Below, piece by piece: positions 14,802 through 23,648 of a stretch of 64,000 bases of DNA. The position numbers and the translations under genes were made by a program. The DNA is from Mangrovimonas sp. ST2L15 (GTDB lineage Bacteria; Bacteroidota; Bacteroidia; Flavobacteriales; Flavobacteriaceae): NCBI RefSeq assembly GCF_001280515.1, contig NZ_LBIQ01000018.1, positions 82,740-146,739 of the forward strand, given 5' to 3'. The notes beneath the pieces were generated by a model. The model worked only from the letters and a program-made list of their open reading frames with translations. It was not told the origin of the DNA and did no database searches. The first letter of the stretch is position 1, and the number at the start of each line of letters is the position of its first letter.

Positions 14802-16586
14802 TTACTTCTCCGTATGACCAAACCGATAGTTAACCGAGAATACAAATTTACCAGAAGCCTGATTATCTAGAATTTCAAAATTGTTTTCTTTAAAAATATA
14901 CATGACTTCTACACCAAAGTGATCACTTAATAAGGCTTTGGCCGAAATATAGGGTGTTTCTAAATTCCAAATATAACCTCCCCTTAAACTATAATCCTCA
15001 CTGAGCCCAAAAGCACTCCCCACGCTTGAACGCATATATAAGGTTGGGTATGGTGATGGCATTAGGAATCCATAATTAAAATCGGCGTCAAAATATTTTC
15101 TGGGTCCAACCCTAACATGAAATTCTGGAGTAAAATAATACGCTTTATTCACATCATCTATGTTACCAGAATCAATGGTTAAATCTTTGTTTATTCTTAA
15201 ATTACCTACCTGAAAGCCTCCTCCAACACCTATCCATTTGCCATCAATTTTAAAGTATGGATTAAAGGCATAAATAAATTCAGATCGGCTTTCATTAGTA
15301 TTTATTTCTGTGCTTTTAATATTCCCTCCAGACACATTTCCGCCAATTGTGTATGTTGTTTTCTTTTTTGTTATAACCTGAGAATATCCCAAACCAAATA
15401 CTTGGTAGACTTGTTTATAATACGCGTGGTCATAAGCAGTTCCACACGACCCTTCGTAAGGATCAAACCTGACCTCATTGATATAATTTCCAAAGGAACC
15501 ACCCACATCAAAACGATGGTATTTAGTAGTTTTGATTGTATCCTTTGGCAATGTTTGAGCAAACACTACAAACGGTGCTATTAAAAAAACGCTCGTTATC
15601 CAACGGTATTCCCTTAACTGAACTTCGGTAAAGAGGCTGTAAACCAAAAGAATAACCACCGGAATAAACTTCATCCAAACCACCATTAATTCATAACCCG
15701 TAAATAAATCTTTGACGGTATAGATTATCATGGAAATTAAAATGGAAACCATGAATTCGTTATGGAAGGACAAGGCATTTTTGCGTTCTGGAAACCATTC
15801 CAGTGACCTTCTTTTTTCATAACACAACAGAATCAAAACCACCAAAACACCATAAATCAACATACTCCAATGGAACATGCGTATTCCAAAAACATGCCAG
15901 GTATTGAATTGTGAACTATTAGGATCTCTTAAAAATTCAATGCCAAATCGCATCAAAAAAAACAATCCCACAGAAAACAATAAGCTGCTGGCATTCTTTT
16001 TCCAATACTTTTGACTTTTGTAAACCAAGAAAGCGATAAAAAACAGAAACAAACTATCATATATTTGAACCGGATGGACGCTTGCAGAAATAAGTGACTC
16101 TGCATCGATTAAACCCGAATACCAATGATGCAAATGTGCTTGAGTTCCTTTTGGATATTGCACGCTACCAAACCCCGAATAAAGCTGACCGTAGCAACAC
16201 CCATTGAAAAAGCATCCCATTTTAACGATCCCCAGAGCCATTGGAGCACCCCAAGCATACAAATTCAAAATCAATTTATTAAACCCCAATAGGCGCTGTG
16301 CGATTAAAAGTCCTAACAAACCAAACAATAAGCCTCCCACCGCCGAACGATTTGAAAACTGCTGAGAGGAAGTCGTCAAGACATCCAACCAATCAGAAAC
16401 TGGTATGGTAAATAATCTGGAACCTGTAATTGCAAATAAAGAAACGATACTTAAGATCAATAAAATAGATCTCATTCTGTAGCCTTGTTTTAAACTTTTA
16501 TAAACGACTACTCCGAACAAAAAACCAAATGCGATAAGATAACTGGCTTTAAAAAACAATTGGGGATTACCTATTGAAACTTCCAT
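14802..16586 (-). CDS. Lgt-like polytopic membrane domain fused to an outer-membrane barrel-like domain
   Basis: 594 residues. Residues 1 to about 320 form several transmembrane helices with the motif pattern of prolipoprotein diacylglyceryl transferase (Lgt): AVGGLLFGLLG, VKMGCFFNGCCYG, HPVQIYDSLF and MRFGIEFLRDP. Lgt catalytic positions differ: the His before GG is Val, the Arg of G-R-x-G is Lys, and the Glu after N-G is Cys. It is therefore a paralogue, not the housekeeping Lgt. Residues about 355-594 are beta-strand rich (HRFDVGGSFGNY… GKFVFSVNYRFG) with the aromatic C-terminus of an outer-membrane barrel. The junction (RWITSVFLIAPFVVFAQ, 328-344) looks like an internal signal peptide. 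Whether the two halves are separated after synthesis is unknown. Confidence 0.75.
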   Translation of the reverse strand: MEVSIGNPQLFFKASYLIAFGFLFGVVVYKSLKQGYRMRSILLILSIVSLFAITGSRLFTIPVSDWLDVLTTSSQQFSNRSAVGGLLFGLLGLLIAQRLLGFNKLILNLYAWGAPMALGIVKMGCFFNGCCYGQLYSGFGSVQYPKGTQAHLHHWYSGLIDAESLISASVHPVQIYDSLFLFFIAFLVYKSQKYWKKNASSLLFSVGLFFLMRFGIEFLRDPNSSQFNTWHVFGIRMFHWSMLIYGVLVVLILLCYEKRRSLEWFPERKNALSFHNEFMVSILISMIIYTVKDLFTGYELMVVWMKFIPVVILLVYSLFTEVQLREYRWITSVFLIAPFVVFAQTLPKDTIKTTKYHRFDVGGSFGNYINEVRFDPYEGSCGTAYDHAYYKQVYQVFGLGYSQVITKKKTTYTIGGNVSGGNIKSTEINTNESRSEFIYAFNPYFKIDGKWIGVGGGFQVGNLRINKDLTIDSGNIDDVNKAYYFTPEFHVRVGPRKYFDADFNYGFLMPSPYPTLYMRSSVGSAFGLSEDYSLRGGYIWNLETPYISAKALLSDHFGVEVMYIFKENNFEILDNQASGKFVFSVNYRFGHTEK

Positions 16587-16730
16587 AATGTACAGAGTTT
16601 AAAATAGGAAATTCGATGGTTAGTGCGGGCAGAAAATGCCTATACAATTTAACGAAAAAATGTTGATTTTTGAAGAAAAAACTGATTAAAAAAATTAACG
16701 TATCTTGATAATACCGTTAGCTTCAGAGGT

Positions 16731-17630
16731 ATGAAATCTATTTTTTATATTTTATTTGGATTTGTTGCTGTTCAGGTATGGTCTCAAAATTATTTTAACC
16801 TGGGGCAACTAAGTTATACCAACACCCCTCAAAATAAATTTGATACCGGTCGTGGTCAAACACAAGTGGAAGAATTAGCTCTTCAATTTGAAGTCCCCAT
16901 AGTAATCAGCGAACGTACTACCCTCCTAGCCGGATTCTTCACGAATCAGACCGCTGTTAAGCTAGATCCACATAGTCCTGAAACCAAACTGAAGGTGCTA
17001 GGACTGGGATTGGGTGTTCATAAAACATTTAATCCTACGTGGTCAGCCACTTTTATGGGATTTCCAAAAATCGCATCCGATGTGATTACTCTTTCGGGAA
17101 ACAACACCCAATTCGCTTTTTTAACCTTAATTTCCCAAACCAAGCAAGCCAACCTAAAATACCGGTATGGCATCTATGCCAATACCGAAAAATATGGCTT
17201 GATAATCGTGCCTATTTTTGGGCTTTATTACCTTAGTCCCAATTCCAGATTGGATGCCAATTTGAACCTGCCTATTTTGGCAGACATCAACTATCTATTA
17301 AGAAAAAATCTATGGCTTGGTATTAAATTTGACGGCTTGGGAACCACCTATTACTTAAACAATCAGGCCTACTCCTCTTCTGGTGCTTATGCATCCAAAA
17401 TATCCAATGAGATTTCCACGTATTTAAGATTTGCACTCACCAAATCCCTCTATTTTAACACCAAAATAGGCTATGCTCTTGGTAGAAGTTATGATGTCTA
17501 TCAAGCGAACGATAAGGTAGATTTAAACCTAATTGCCTTTTACTTTGGTGACAACAGAACTCGGCTAAATGACCGGTTTAAGGACGGTGCTATTTTTAAA
17601 GTAGAACTATTATACAGGCTCCATTTTTAA
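16731..17630 (+). CDS. DUF6268-type outer-membrane beta-barrel protein
   Basis: 299 residues with a signal peptide (MKSIFYILFGFVAVQVWSQ) and regular amphipathic strands throughout, ending in the aromatic strand KVELLYRLHF typical of outer-membrane barrels. Sequence features (FEVPIVISERTTLLAGF, LRKNLWLGIKFDG, YFGDNRTRLNDRF) fit the DUF6268 family found in Bacteroidetes. Substrate unknown. It is divergent from the Lgt-like/barrel fusion, with 144 bases between starts, and nearly abuts the converging dehydrogenase gene. Confidence 0.7.
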   Translation: MKSIFYILFGFVAVQVWSQNYFNLGQLSYTNTPQNKFDTGRGQTQVEELALQFEVPIVISERTTLLAGFFTNQTAVKLDPHSPETKLKVLGLGLGVHKTFNPTWSATFMGFPKIASDVITLSGNNTQFAFLTLISQTKQANLKYRYGIYANTEKYGLIIVPIFGLYYLSPNSRLDANLNLPILADINYLLRKNLWLGIKFDGLGTTYYLNNQAYSSSGAYASKISNEISTYLRFALTKSLYFNTKIGYALGRSYDVYQANDKVDLNLIAFYFGDNRTRLNDRFKDGAIFKVELLYRLHF

Positions 17631-17636
17631 AAATAA

Positions 17637-18692
17637 TTAGCTCTTCAGGCTTGACATATCGATAACAAAACGGTATTTGACGTCGCTTTTTAGCATGCGC
17701 TCATATGCGTTATTAATATCCTGAATTTTAATGACCTCAATATCAGATGTTATATTGTGTTCTCCACAAAAGTCCAGTAATTCTTGTGTTTCTGCGATAC
17801 CTCCAATCAAAGAACCAGCCACACTCTTTCTTCCCATAATCATGGGAACCGTTACCAACATGGGATCTAAGGGTCCCAAATACCCAACTACCACCAAAGT
17901 ACCATTTGTGTTCAGCGTGTTTACGTATGGGTTTAAGTCATGTACATAAGGAACGGTATCAATTATAACATCAAATTTACCCATGACTTGTTCCATAGAA
18001 GCTTCATCCGTAGAAATGACTACATCATGTGCTCCCAACTTTTTGGCATCGTCTATTTTTCCTTTTGACCTTGAAAACAACGTAACATGAGCTCCTAGGG
18101 CATTGGCTAGTTTAATAGCCATATGTCCCAAGCCACCTAGGCCCACAACAGCTACCTTACTATCTTTCCCAACATTCCAATGACGCAACGGTGACCAAGT
18201 GGTAATACCAGCACACAAAACAGGTGCTATTCCAGCTAAATCAAGATTTTCTGGCACACTCAATACGAAGGCTTCATCAACCACTATAGTTTCAGAATAC
18301 CCACCGTGGGTGTTGGTTTCCAAATGTTTGTCATAGCCCCCATAGGTGCCCACCCATTCTGGGCAATATTGTTCCAAATCGTTTTTACAGTTTTGACAGG
18401 TTTTACAGGAATCTACCAAACAACCTACTGCTACAATATCATCTACTTTGTGTTTGGATACCTTAGAGCCAACCTCTACTACCCTACCTACAATTTCGTG
18501 TCCGGGGACAACGGGATACTGTGTCATGCCCCAATCATTTTTTGCAAAATGCAAATCAGAATGGCAAACACCACAATATAAAATATCGATTTTCACGTCC
18601 GTATTAGTGACGGTTCTTCTGTCTATTTGTAGGGGCAACAAATCAGTTTCTGCGGATTCAGCTCCGTAAGCTTTAACACTGTAATGATTCAT
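17637..18692 (-). CDS. Zinc-dependent NAD(P)H alcohol/aldehyde dehydrogenase (YahK/Adh class)
   Basis: About 351 residues from the ATG at 18692 (MNHYSVKAYGAES); a longer frame to 18758 adds a basic leader unlike the family. Catalytic zinc ligands: Cys in CGVCHSDLH, His in PGHEIVGRV and Cys in the later VLCAGITTW. Structural zinc: the four Cys of GCLVDSCKTCQNCKNDLEQYC. The Rossmann motif is VAVVGLGGLGHMAIK. This medium-chain dehydrogenase class (YahK, cinnamyl-alcohol dehydrogenase-like) reduces aldehydes with NADPH. It is monocistronic. Confidence 0.9.
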   Translation of the reverse strand: MNHYSVKAYGAESAETDLLPLQIDRRTVTNTDVKIDILYCGVCHSDLHFAKNDWGMTQYPVVPGHEIVGRVVEVGSKVSKHKVDDIVAVGCLVDSCKTCQNCKNDLEQYCPEWVGTYGGYDKHLETNTHGGYSETIVVDEAFVLSVPENLDLAGIAPVLCAGITTWSPLRHWNVGKDSKVAVVGLGGLGHMAIKLANALGAHVTLFSRSKGKIDDAKKLGAHDVVISTDEASMEQVMGKFDVIIDTVPYVHDLNPYVNTLNTNGTLVVVGYLGPLDPMLVTVPMIMGRKSVAGSLIGGIAETQELLDFCGEHNITSDIEVIKIQDINNAYERMLKSDVKYRFVIDMSSLKS

Positions 18693-18843
18693 TGGAATAA
18701 ATTTTAAATGATGTGTTCTAAATTTACGAAAAATTAACCTCAATTTATTGATAGCCAATAAAAAACCGAGACTAAAGATCCTTACACCTAAGGAAATAAA
18801 AAATCCAACGATTTGAAATATGAAAAATGAAGTAAATAACCCT

Positions 18844-18885
18844 ATCTGTTAATTTATTTTTTAATTAAAATTAATTTTAACAGAT
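18844..18885. repeat. 9-bp inverted repeat upstream of the Tat aminotransferase
   Basis: ATCTGTTAA (18844-18852) and TTAACAGAT (18877-18885), separated by 24 very AT-rich bases that are themselves nearly palindromic. It could be an operator pair or a hairpin; it ends 50 bases before the start at 18936. Confidence 0.45.
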
Positions 18886-18935
18886 TATTTCCATCTAATC
18901 ATCTAAATTAGTTCATTTAATTCAAAGCACTCATC

Positions 18936-20126
18936 ATGAAAACTTCTAATTTAAGTAGGCGTGATTGGTTAAAAAAAGGCGCTTTAACATTGGGAGGATT
19001 GGCCTTAATGCCTTCCGATATTTGGGCCCATGCTGTAGAGACAGCCCAAACCAACCAAACCAAATACCTTTTTCCAACTACCAACAGCTTCAATGAATTT
19101 ACGCCTCCCAAGTTTTTGGATCCCGAATTAAAAGCCATTTTAAGAGCCAATGAAAATCCATATGGGCCTCCACCCCTTGCTGCTAAAGCTTTTCAGGAAG
19201 ACGTTTTTTCGGGAAATAGATATGCGTGGAAGACTCTTAATGATTTAATAAGCATGATTGCTGAAAAGGAAAACGTCTCACCCAAACAGATTTTAATGGC
19301 TCCTGGCTCTTCTGATATTCTAGAAAAAGTAGCCATGGTCTTTTTTCAAAATGGCGGGGACGTGATAAGTGCCGACCCTAGTTATATGTCTTTGATTAAC
19401 GTTTCAAAATCAGTTGGAGGTCAATGGAAGTCCTATAAGTTATTGTCCGATTCCCAACATGATTTAAAGGCAATGGAAAAAGCTGTGGACAATCAAACCA
19501 AATTGGTATATATCTGTAACCCAAACAACCCAACAGGTTCAATTACCAACGCTGAAGATTTAAAAACCTTTTGTAAAACGGTTTCCAAAAAAGTTCCTGT
19601 ATTTGTGGATGAAGCTTATATAGAACTTTCAAATAACGGCATAACCGATAGTATGGTTTCCTTAGTGAGTGAAGGCCATGACGTTATGGTGGCTAGAACT
19701 TTTTCAAAAATCCATGGAATGGCTGGATTACGAATTGGTTACTTAGTTGGAAAAGAAGAGACCATTAACCGCATTAATGATATTACCCGTGGCGGTATGG
19801 GTATCACTGGCCCATCTATTATGGCTGCGACTACGAGTTTAAAAGGTCAAGAATTTTTAGATATGACCAAAACCAAAATTGCCGAAGCCAGAGTATATAC
19901 TCAGAAGTATTTGGAGAAAAAGGGATTTAAATACCTGCCATCGCAAACCAATTTTATGATTTTTGAAATCGATATGGATGGGAATTCATTTCTAAAAGAA
20001 ATTTATGGCCGACAGGTTGGCGTAAGAGCCTTTAAGTTCTGGGATAAAAACTGGTGCCGTGTGAGTATGGGAACCATGAAAGAAATGGAAATATTCACCA
20101 AGGCAATGGATGAAATTTTTGTCTAA
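18936..20126 (+). CDS. Tat-exported PLP-dependent aminotransferase (HisC-like fold)
   Basis: 396 residues. A twin-arginine signal is clear: SRRDWLKKG followed by ALTLGGLALMPSDIWA, so the folded cofactor enzyme is exported to the periplasm. The mature part is a class I/II aminotransferase closest to histidinol-phosphate aminotransferases: ANENPYGPPP, APGSSDIL, CNPNNPTGS, VDEAYIE and the PLP lysine in ARTFSKIHGMAGLRIGY. The true hisC is in the his operon at 43475-44524, so this copy has another role. Its substrate is probably an amino acid or amino-phosphonate but is not predictable. Its stop overlaps the start of an AEC permease by one base. Confidence 0.87.
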   Translation: MKTSNLSRRDWLKKGALTLGGLALMPSDIWAHAVETAQTNQTKYLFPTTNSFNEFTPPKFLDPELKAILRANENPYGPPPLAAKAFQEDVFSGNRYAWKTLNDLISMIAEKENVSPKQILMAPGSSDILEKVAMVFFQNGGDVISADPSYMSLINVSKSVGGQWKSYKLLSDSQHDLKAMEKAVDNQTKLVYICNPNNPTGSITNAEDLKTFCKTVSKKVPVFVDEAYIELSNNGITDSMVSLVSEGHDVMVARTFSKIHGMAGLRIGYLVGKEETINRINDITRGGMGITGPSIMAATTSLKGQEFLDMTKTKIAEARVYTQKYLEKKGFKYLPSQTNFMIFEIDMDGNSFLKEIYGRQVGVRAFKFWDKNWCRVSMGTMKEMEIFTKAMDEIFV

Positions 20127-21232
20127 TGTCTGAAGCCATCATTAAAGCACTTTCGTTCGTTACTTTTATCATTATTGGGTTGCTATTAAAATCTAAATTC
20201 AATAATGCCGAGGAAGTTAACGGATTAAAGAAGATTATTTTGTTGGTGGCTCTCCCCTGCACCATTTTTGTAGCGTTATTAAAGATTTCATTGCATGTAG
20301 AGTTGTTGCTTCTGCCGCTTTTTGCCTTAGGTTTTAATCTGTTTTTATTTGTCATTACCCCAGCCCTATTAAACTTGGTTGGAATCAAAAATAAATCTAT
20401 TGCAAATACAGCCAAATTGCTAATTCCTTCTTTAGCTCCCGGATTATCATGCTTTCCGTTTATTTTAGAATTTTTAGGAGAACCTTATTTGGCCAAGGCC
20501 GCCATGACCGATTTGGGAAATAAGTTCTTTGTTCTTTTTATTTTATATCTGGTTGCCATCAAATGGCATTACCGTAATAAGAATAACAAACAAGAATCTG
20601 ATTTAACACGATTAAAAACCTTGGTGAAGGTCATGTTATTTGAACCCATTAATCTTTTGATAATTCTAGCCTTGATTTTGCTTGTTTCCGGTATTTCACT
20701 TGCTGATTTACCACTGTTTTTACATGAAAACTTAAACCGATTGAGTTTGATAATGACACCCTTGGTCTTACTGTTTATTGGTTTGGCTGTAAAAATTAAA
20801 AAGAAACAACTGGGACAGGTATTTTCTTTACTTATGCTGCGCTATGGCATAAGCTTACTTCTAATCGCCGGTGTGGTTGCAGCATTAAAAATCCAAACAA
20901 ATCAAGATGTATTATTTATGGTAGCCTTTGGCTTGAGTGCCTGCAGCTTTTGGCCCTTTGCACATATTTCATCTATAGCTGCTAAAGAAATGGATTTGCC
21001 CGATCATCAAAAAACTTTTGACAACCAATTTGCCTTAGGTCTATTAGCAATGTCTTTACCGCTTTCGGTGCTACTAATACTAATTATTTTTACAACTGGA
21101 GACACGTTTACAAATCCATTGCCTATCATCTTATTGGCAACAGGTTTAATTACTATTGGCTCCCTTTTTACCATCTTCAAATGGGTAAAGAATCAGGTTA
21201 TATTGAAAAGTGATTTGAGAAAAATAAACTAA
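20126..21232 (+). CDS. AEC-family permease
   Basis: 368 residues with about ten hydrophobic helices over the full length, in the pattern of the auxin-efflux-carrier/malonate transporter family (Mem_trans): LPCTIFVALLKI early, KTLVKVMLFEPINLLIILALILL in the middle and ACSFWPFAHISSIAAKEM near the C-terminal half. These secondary transporters move organic anions or amino-acid-like compounds across the inner membrane. Coupling to the exported aminotransferase (TAATG) suggests both act on one pathway, with the enzyme outside and the permease moving product or substrate. Confidence 0.75.
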   Translation: MSEAIIKALSFVTFIIIGLLLKSKFNNAEEVNGLKKIILLVALPCTIFVALLKISLHVELLLLPLFALGFNLFLFVITPALLNLVGIKNKSIANTAKLLIPSLAPGLSCFPFILEFLGEPYLAKAAMTDLGNKFFVLFILYLVAIKWHYRNKNNKQESDLTRLKTLVKVMLFEPINLLIILALILLVSGISLADLPLFLHENLNRLSLIMTPLVLLFIGLAVKIKKKQLGQVFSLLMLRYGISLLLIAGVVAALKIQTNQDVLFMVAFGLSACSFWPFAHISSIAAKEMDLPDHQKTFDNQFALGLLAMSLPLSVLLILIIFTTGDTFTNPLPIILLATGLITIGSLFTIFKWVKNQVILKSDLRKIN

Positions 21233-21251
21233 TTCATTAAAAATAGAACTT

Positions 21252-21284
21252 AAAAAAAACTTCTTAATTTTCATTAAGAAGTTT
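21252..21284. terminator. Shared terminator for the AEC gene and the dioxygenase-like gene
   Basis: A 12-bp stem AAACTTCTTAAT/ATTAAGAAGTTT (21257-21268, 21273-21284) with a TTTC loop. The eight-A run on the left gives a T-tract for the leftward gene. Confidence 0.75.
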
Positions 21285-21310
21285 CACATCATCATAATTA
21301 TTAAACAAAT

Positions 21311-21937
21311 CTATTTAAATAATTCTGCGTTTTCCTTTAATACAATATCCTTATTAGCCACATACATATCACCCATTTTTTCAGTTTTCAGGATAATATC
21401 TAAGTTCTTTTTTGCCAATTTTTTACGGCACATTTTAGTTAAATAAGGATCATCATCAAATACAAAAGAAGGTAACCCATAAGCTTCTTTTCCTTCTTCT
21501 TTAATAGTAGGATGTATCAATCGTAATTCTTTACTATGAGGGTAAGAACCTGGAATAAAGGTGTAAAACGTATAAGAACCATTGGCGTCTGTTTTTACCC
21601 AACCTCTATGCTTTACATACTTTTTTTGTCTATCGTAATTGACATCATACATACCAGTTTCATCGGCCTGATAAATAAAAACAATGACATCTTGAGCAGG
21701 CGTCACACCATCACTTTTATAAACAGTCCCTGTAATTTTTAATGGATTTTCCTTGGATTGAAAATCTGGGATACTGTCGGTATTGCTCAACTGACTTTCG
21801 GTATAATCATAGATAGGATTTCTGGTCATGTAATCAAATGGGACTTCTTCCAAAACTTGAGCCCTATCTTGCGCATGAACCGTCTGAAAAGTAGTAGACA
21901 AAGTAATGAAAACAAGGAATAATAATAACTTTTTCAT
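21311..21937 (-). CDS. Secreted protein with intradiol-dioxygenase-like fold
   Basis: 208 residues with a signal peptide (MKKLLLFLVFITLSTTFQTVHAQ). Residues about 68-160 match the core of protocatechuate/catechol 1,2-dioxygenases: KITGTVYKSDGVTPAQDVIVFIYQAD, then RGWVKTDANGSYTFYTFIPGSYP and RLIHPTI. In the active enzymes Fe(III) is held by two Tyr and two His. Here the Tyr of GSYP and one His (RLIHP) are present, but the His-x-His pair is reduced to His-x-Thr by my alignment, so iron binding or activity is doubtful. Periplasmic location differs from the classical cytoplasmic enzymes. It is monocistronic. Confidence 0.65.
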   Translation of the reverse strand: MKKLLLFLVFITLSTTFQTVHAQDRAQVLEEVPFDYMTRNPIYDYTESQLSNTDSIPDFQSKENPLKITGTVYKSDGVTPAQDVIVFIYQADETGMYDVNYDRQKKYVKHRGWVKTDANGSYTFYTFIPGSYPHSKELRLIHPTIKEEGKEAYGLPSFVFDDDPYLTKMCRKKLAKKNLDIILKTEKMGDMYVANKDIVLKENAELFK

Positions 21938-22081
21938 GAGGTATTATTTAATTAATCGGTTTAAAATTAATTGATTAACTAAACGCCACATAAAAAATCT
22001 TATGAACTAAAAAAATACACGATTAACCGAAAATAGGTTCAAAAAAATTCGATAAAATACCGTTTATCAAAATTTGGATGC

Positions 22082-22118
22082 AAAAAAAATACCATCAGAA
22101 GAAAATCAGATGGTATTT
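22082..22118 (-). terminator. Intrinsic terminator of the Old Yellow Enzyme gene
   Basis: A 10-bp stem AAATACCATC/GATGGTATTT (22087-22096, 22109-22118), followed on the minus strand by a T-tract (A-run at 22082-22089). Confidence 0.75.
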
Positions 22119-22138
22119 CCATAATTATTATAAGTCCT

Positions 22139-23248
22139 TTAAGATGCTACCTGTTCGCTTGCTTTTGGATAGTCGGTATATCCTTCACTTCCTGGTGTAT
22201 AAAAAGTATCTTGATTCCATTCGGCCAATTCCAAATTATTAGCGAAACGTTCCACTAAATCCGGATTTGAAATAAATGGTTTTCCGTATGCTACCAAATC
22301 GGCATCTCCATTTTCAATGACCTGATTTCCCTTTTCTTGATCAAAATTAGAGTTAATAATCAAGGTTCCATTATAAAGCGGTCTAAAATGTTTGGCTATT
22401 TCGGTCACCGCATATGATATATCCGAAACATCTGTAAACGGTTCTGAAAGGTGTATATAAGCCAAGTCATAATCGTTTAATTTTTTAATAATATATTCAA
22501 AGGTTGGTATGGTTTCTTCATCCATTGTCATTCCGAAAACACCATTTAAAGACGGATTAAAGCGGGCCCCTATCTTTTGCTCTGGCATCACTTCTTTAAT
22601 GGCATCTAAAACCTCGAAAAAGAAACGTGCTCTGTTCTCTATACTTCCACCATACTCGTCTATACGCGTATTGGATGTGGCGTTGAAGAACTGGTGAAAT
22701 AAATATCCGTTTGATGAATGTATTTCTACGCCATCAAATCCAGCTTCCATAGCATTTTTTGCTGCCTTCTTAAAATCTTGAATGGTACGAAGTATATCCT
22801 CCTTGGTCATTTCCTTAGGGGCAACTGTTTCTTTAAATCCTTCTGGTGTGTAAGATTGGGCATTCGGATTGATAGGCGATGGCGCCAATGGTAATTCTCC
22901 ATTATGAAAATCTGGATGAGACATTCTACCTACATGCCATAACTGAATAAAAATCTTTCCTCCTTCATTATGAACTTTATCTGTTACCAATTTCCATCCC
23001 TCAACCTGCTCTTTACTATGTATACCTGGTGTGTTTATATAACCAACAGCCTCTTCAGATACCTGAGATCCCTCAGAAATAATTAGACCAGCACTTGCTC
23101 GCTGTTGATAATAAAGCCCTTGAAGATCTTCTGTTGGTTTTTTCTCTGCATTATTGGCTCTACTGCGTGTCATAGGAGCCATGACCACTCTATTTTTTAA
23201 ATCTAAATTATTTGATTGATATGGTTGTACTAAAGCTTGTTTACTCAT
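22139..23248 (-). CDS. Old Yellow Enzyme-family flavin oxidoreductase (alkene reductase)
   Basis: 369 residues forming an FMN-binding TIM barrel of the NemA/OYE type. Motifs: VMAPMTRSRA at the N-terminus, QLWHVGRMSHP, the substrate-binding pair and Tyr in EIHSSNGYLFHQFF, and RIDEYGGSIENRARF for FMN binding. Such enzymes use NAD(P)H to reduce activated C=C bonds and nitro compounds, usually in response to electrophile stress. It is monocistronic, with its own terminator. The upstream region is shared with the divergent bestrophin gene. Confidence 0.92.
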   Translation of the reverse strand: MSKQALVQPYQSNNLDLKNRVVMAPMTRSRANNAEKKPTEDLQGLYYQQRASAGLIISEGSQVSEEAVGYINTPGIHSKEQVEGWKLVTDKVHNEGGKIFIQLWHVGRMSHPDFHNGELPLAPSPINPNAQSYTPEGFKETVAPKEMTKEDILRTIQDFKKAAKNAMEAGFDGVEIHSSNGYLFHQFFNATSNTRIDEYGGSIENRARFFFEVLDAIKEVMPEQKIGARFNPSLNGVFGMTMDEETIPTFEYIIKKLNDYDLAYIHLSEPFTDVSDISYAVTEIAKHFRPLYNGTLIINSNFDQEKGNQVIENGDADLVAYGKPFISNPDLVERFANNLELAEWNQDTFYTPGSEGYTDYPKASEQVAS

Positions 23249-23648
23249 ATTATATGTTGGATTTAAGTATTAAATTATTTTGATTTTTTAAAATTAGTAA
23301 ACATGGTATTATTTTCCTAGGTAAATTGATTGTTTAACTTCAATTTATGAAACTTAAATAAATTAAAAAATGGAAAGCGGCCTAAACCTCGTTTTAGACC
23401 GCTTTTCAAAAAACTCATTAATCAACTATTCTATAGGAAGAATAAACCCATCAATCAAAAAACTAAATGTTCATCCAAATTACTTGGTATCAATCATTAT
23501 AAATATCAACTAACTTATTTACAGTATAAATATACGAATTTTGTTTCACTTTTTAAACTTTTTGTTAAACAAAATTGTTTATTTCTTTTGCACCATCCGT
23601 TCCGATTCTATATTTCTAAAATTGTTCTCATTTTTTATATTTGTTTCT
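23249..23648. other. 400-bp divergent intergenic region
   Basis: It holds the promoters of the Old Yellow Enzyme and bestrophin genes and the orphan hairpin. Only frames shorter than about 35 codons occur. The leftward part between 23408 and 23540 could encode a short RNA ending at the hairpin, but no conserved RNA family is recognised. A TATATTTG -7-like box (23636-23643) lies 5 bases before the bestrophin start, which would imply a nearly leaderless message. Confidence 0.4.
23365..23407 (-). terminator. Orphan terminator-like hairpin in a divergent intergenic region
   Basis: GAAAGCGG plus CTAAA (23373-23386) pairs with TTTAG plus CCGCTTTTC (23393-23407), with one mismatch. On the minus strand it is followed by CCA and six T. 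It lies upstream of both neighbouring genes, so neither needs it as a terminator. Confidence 0.55.
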
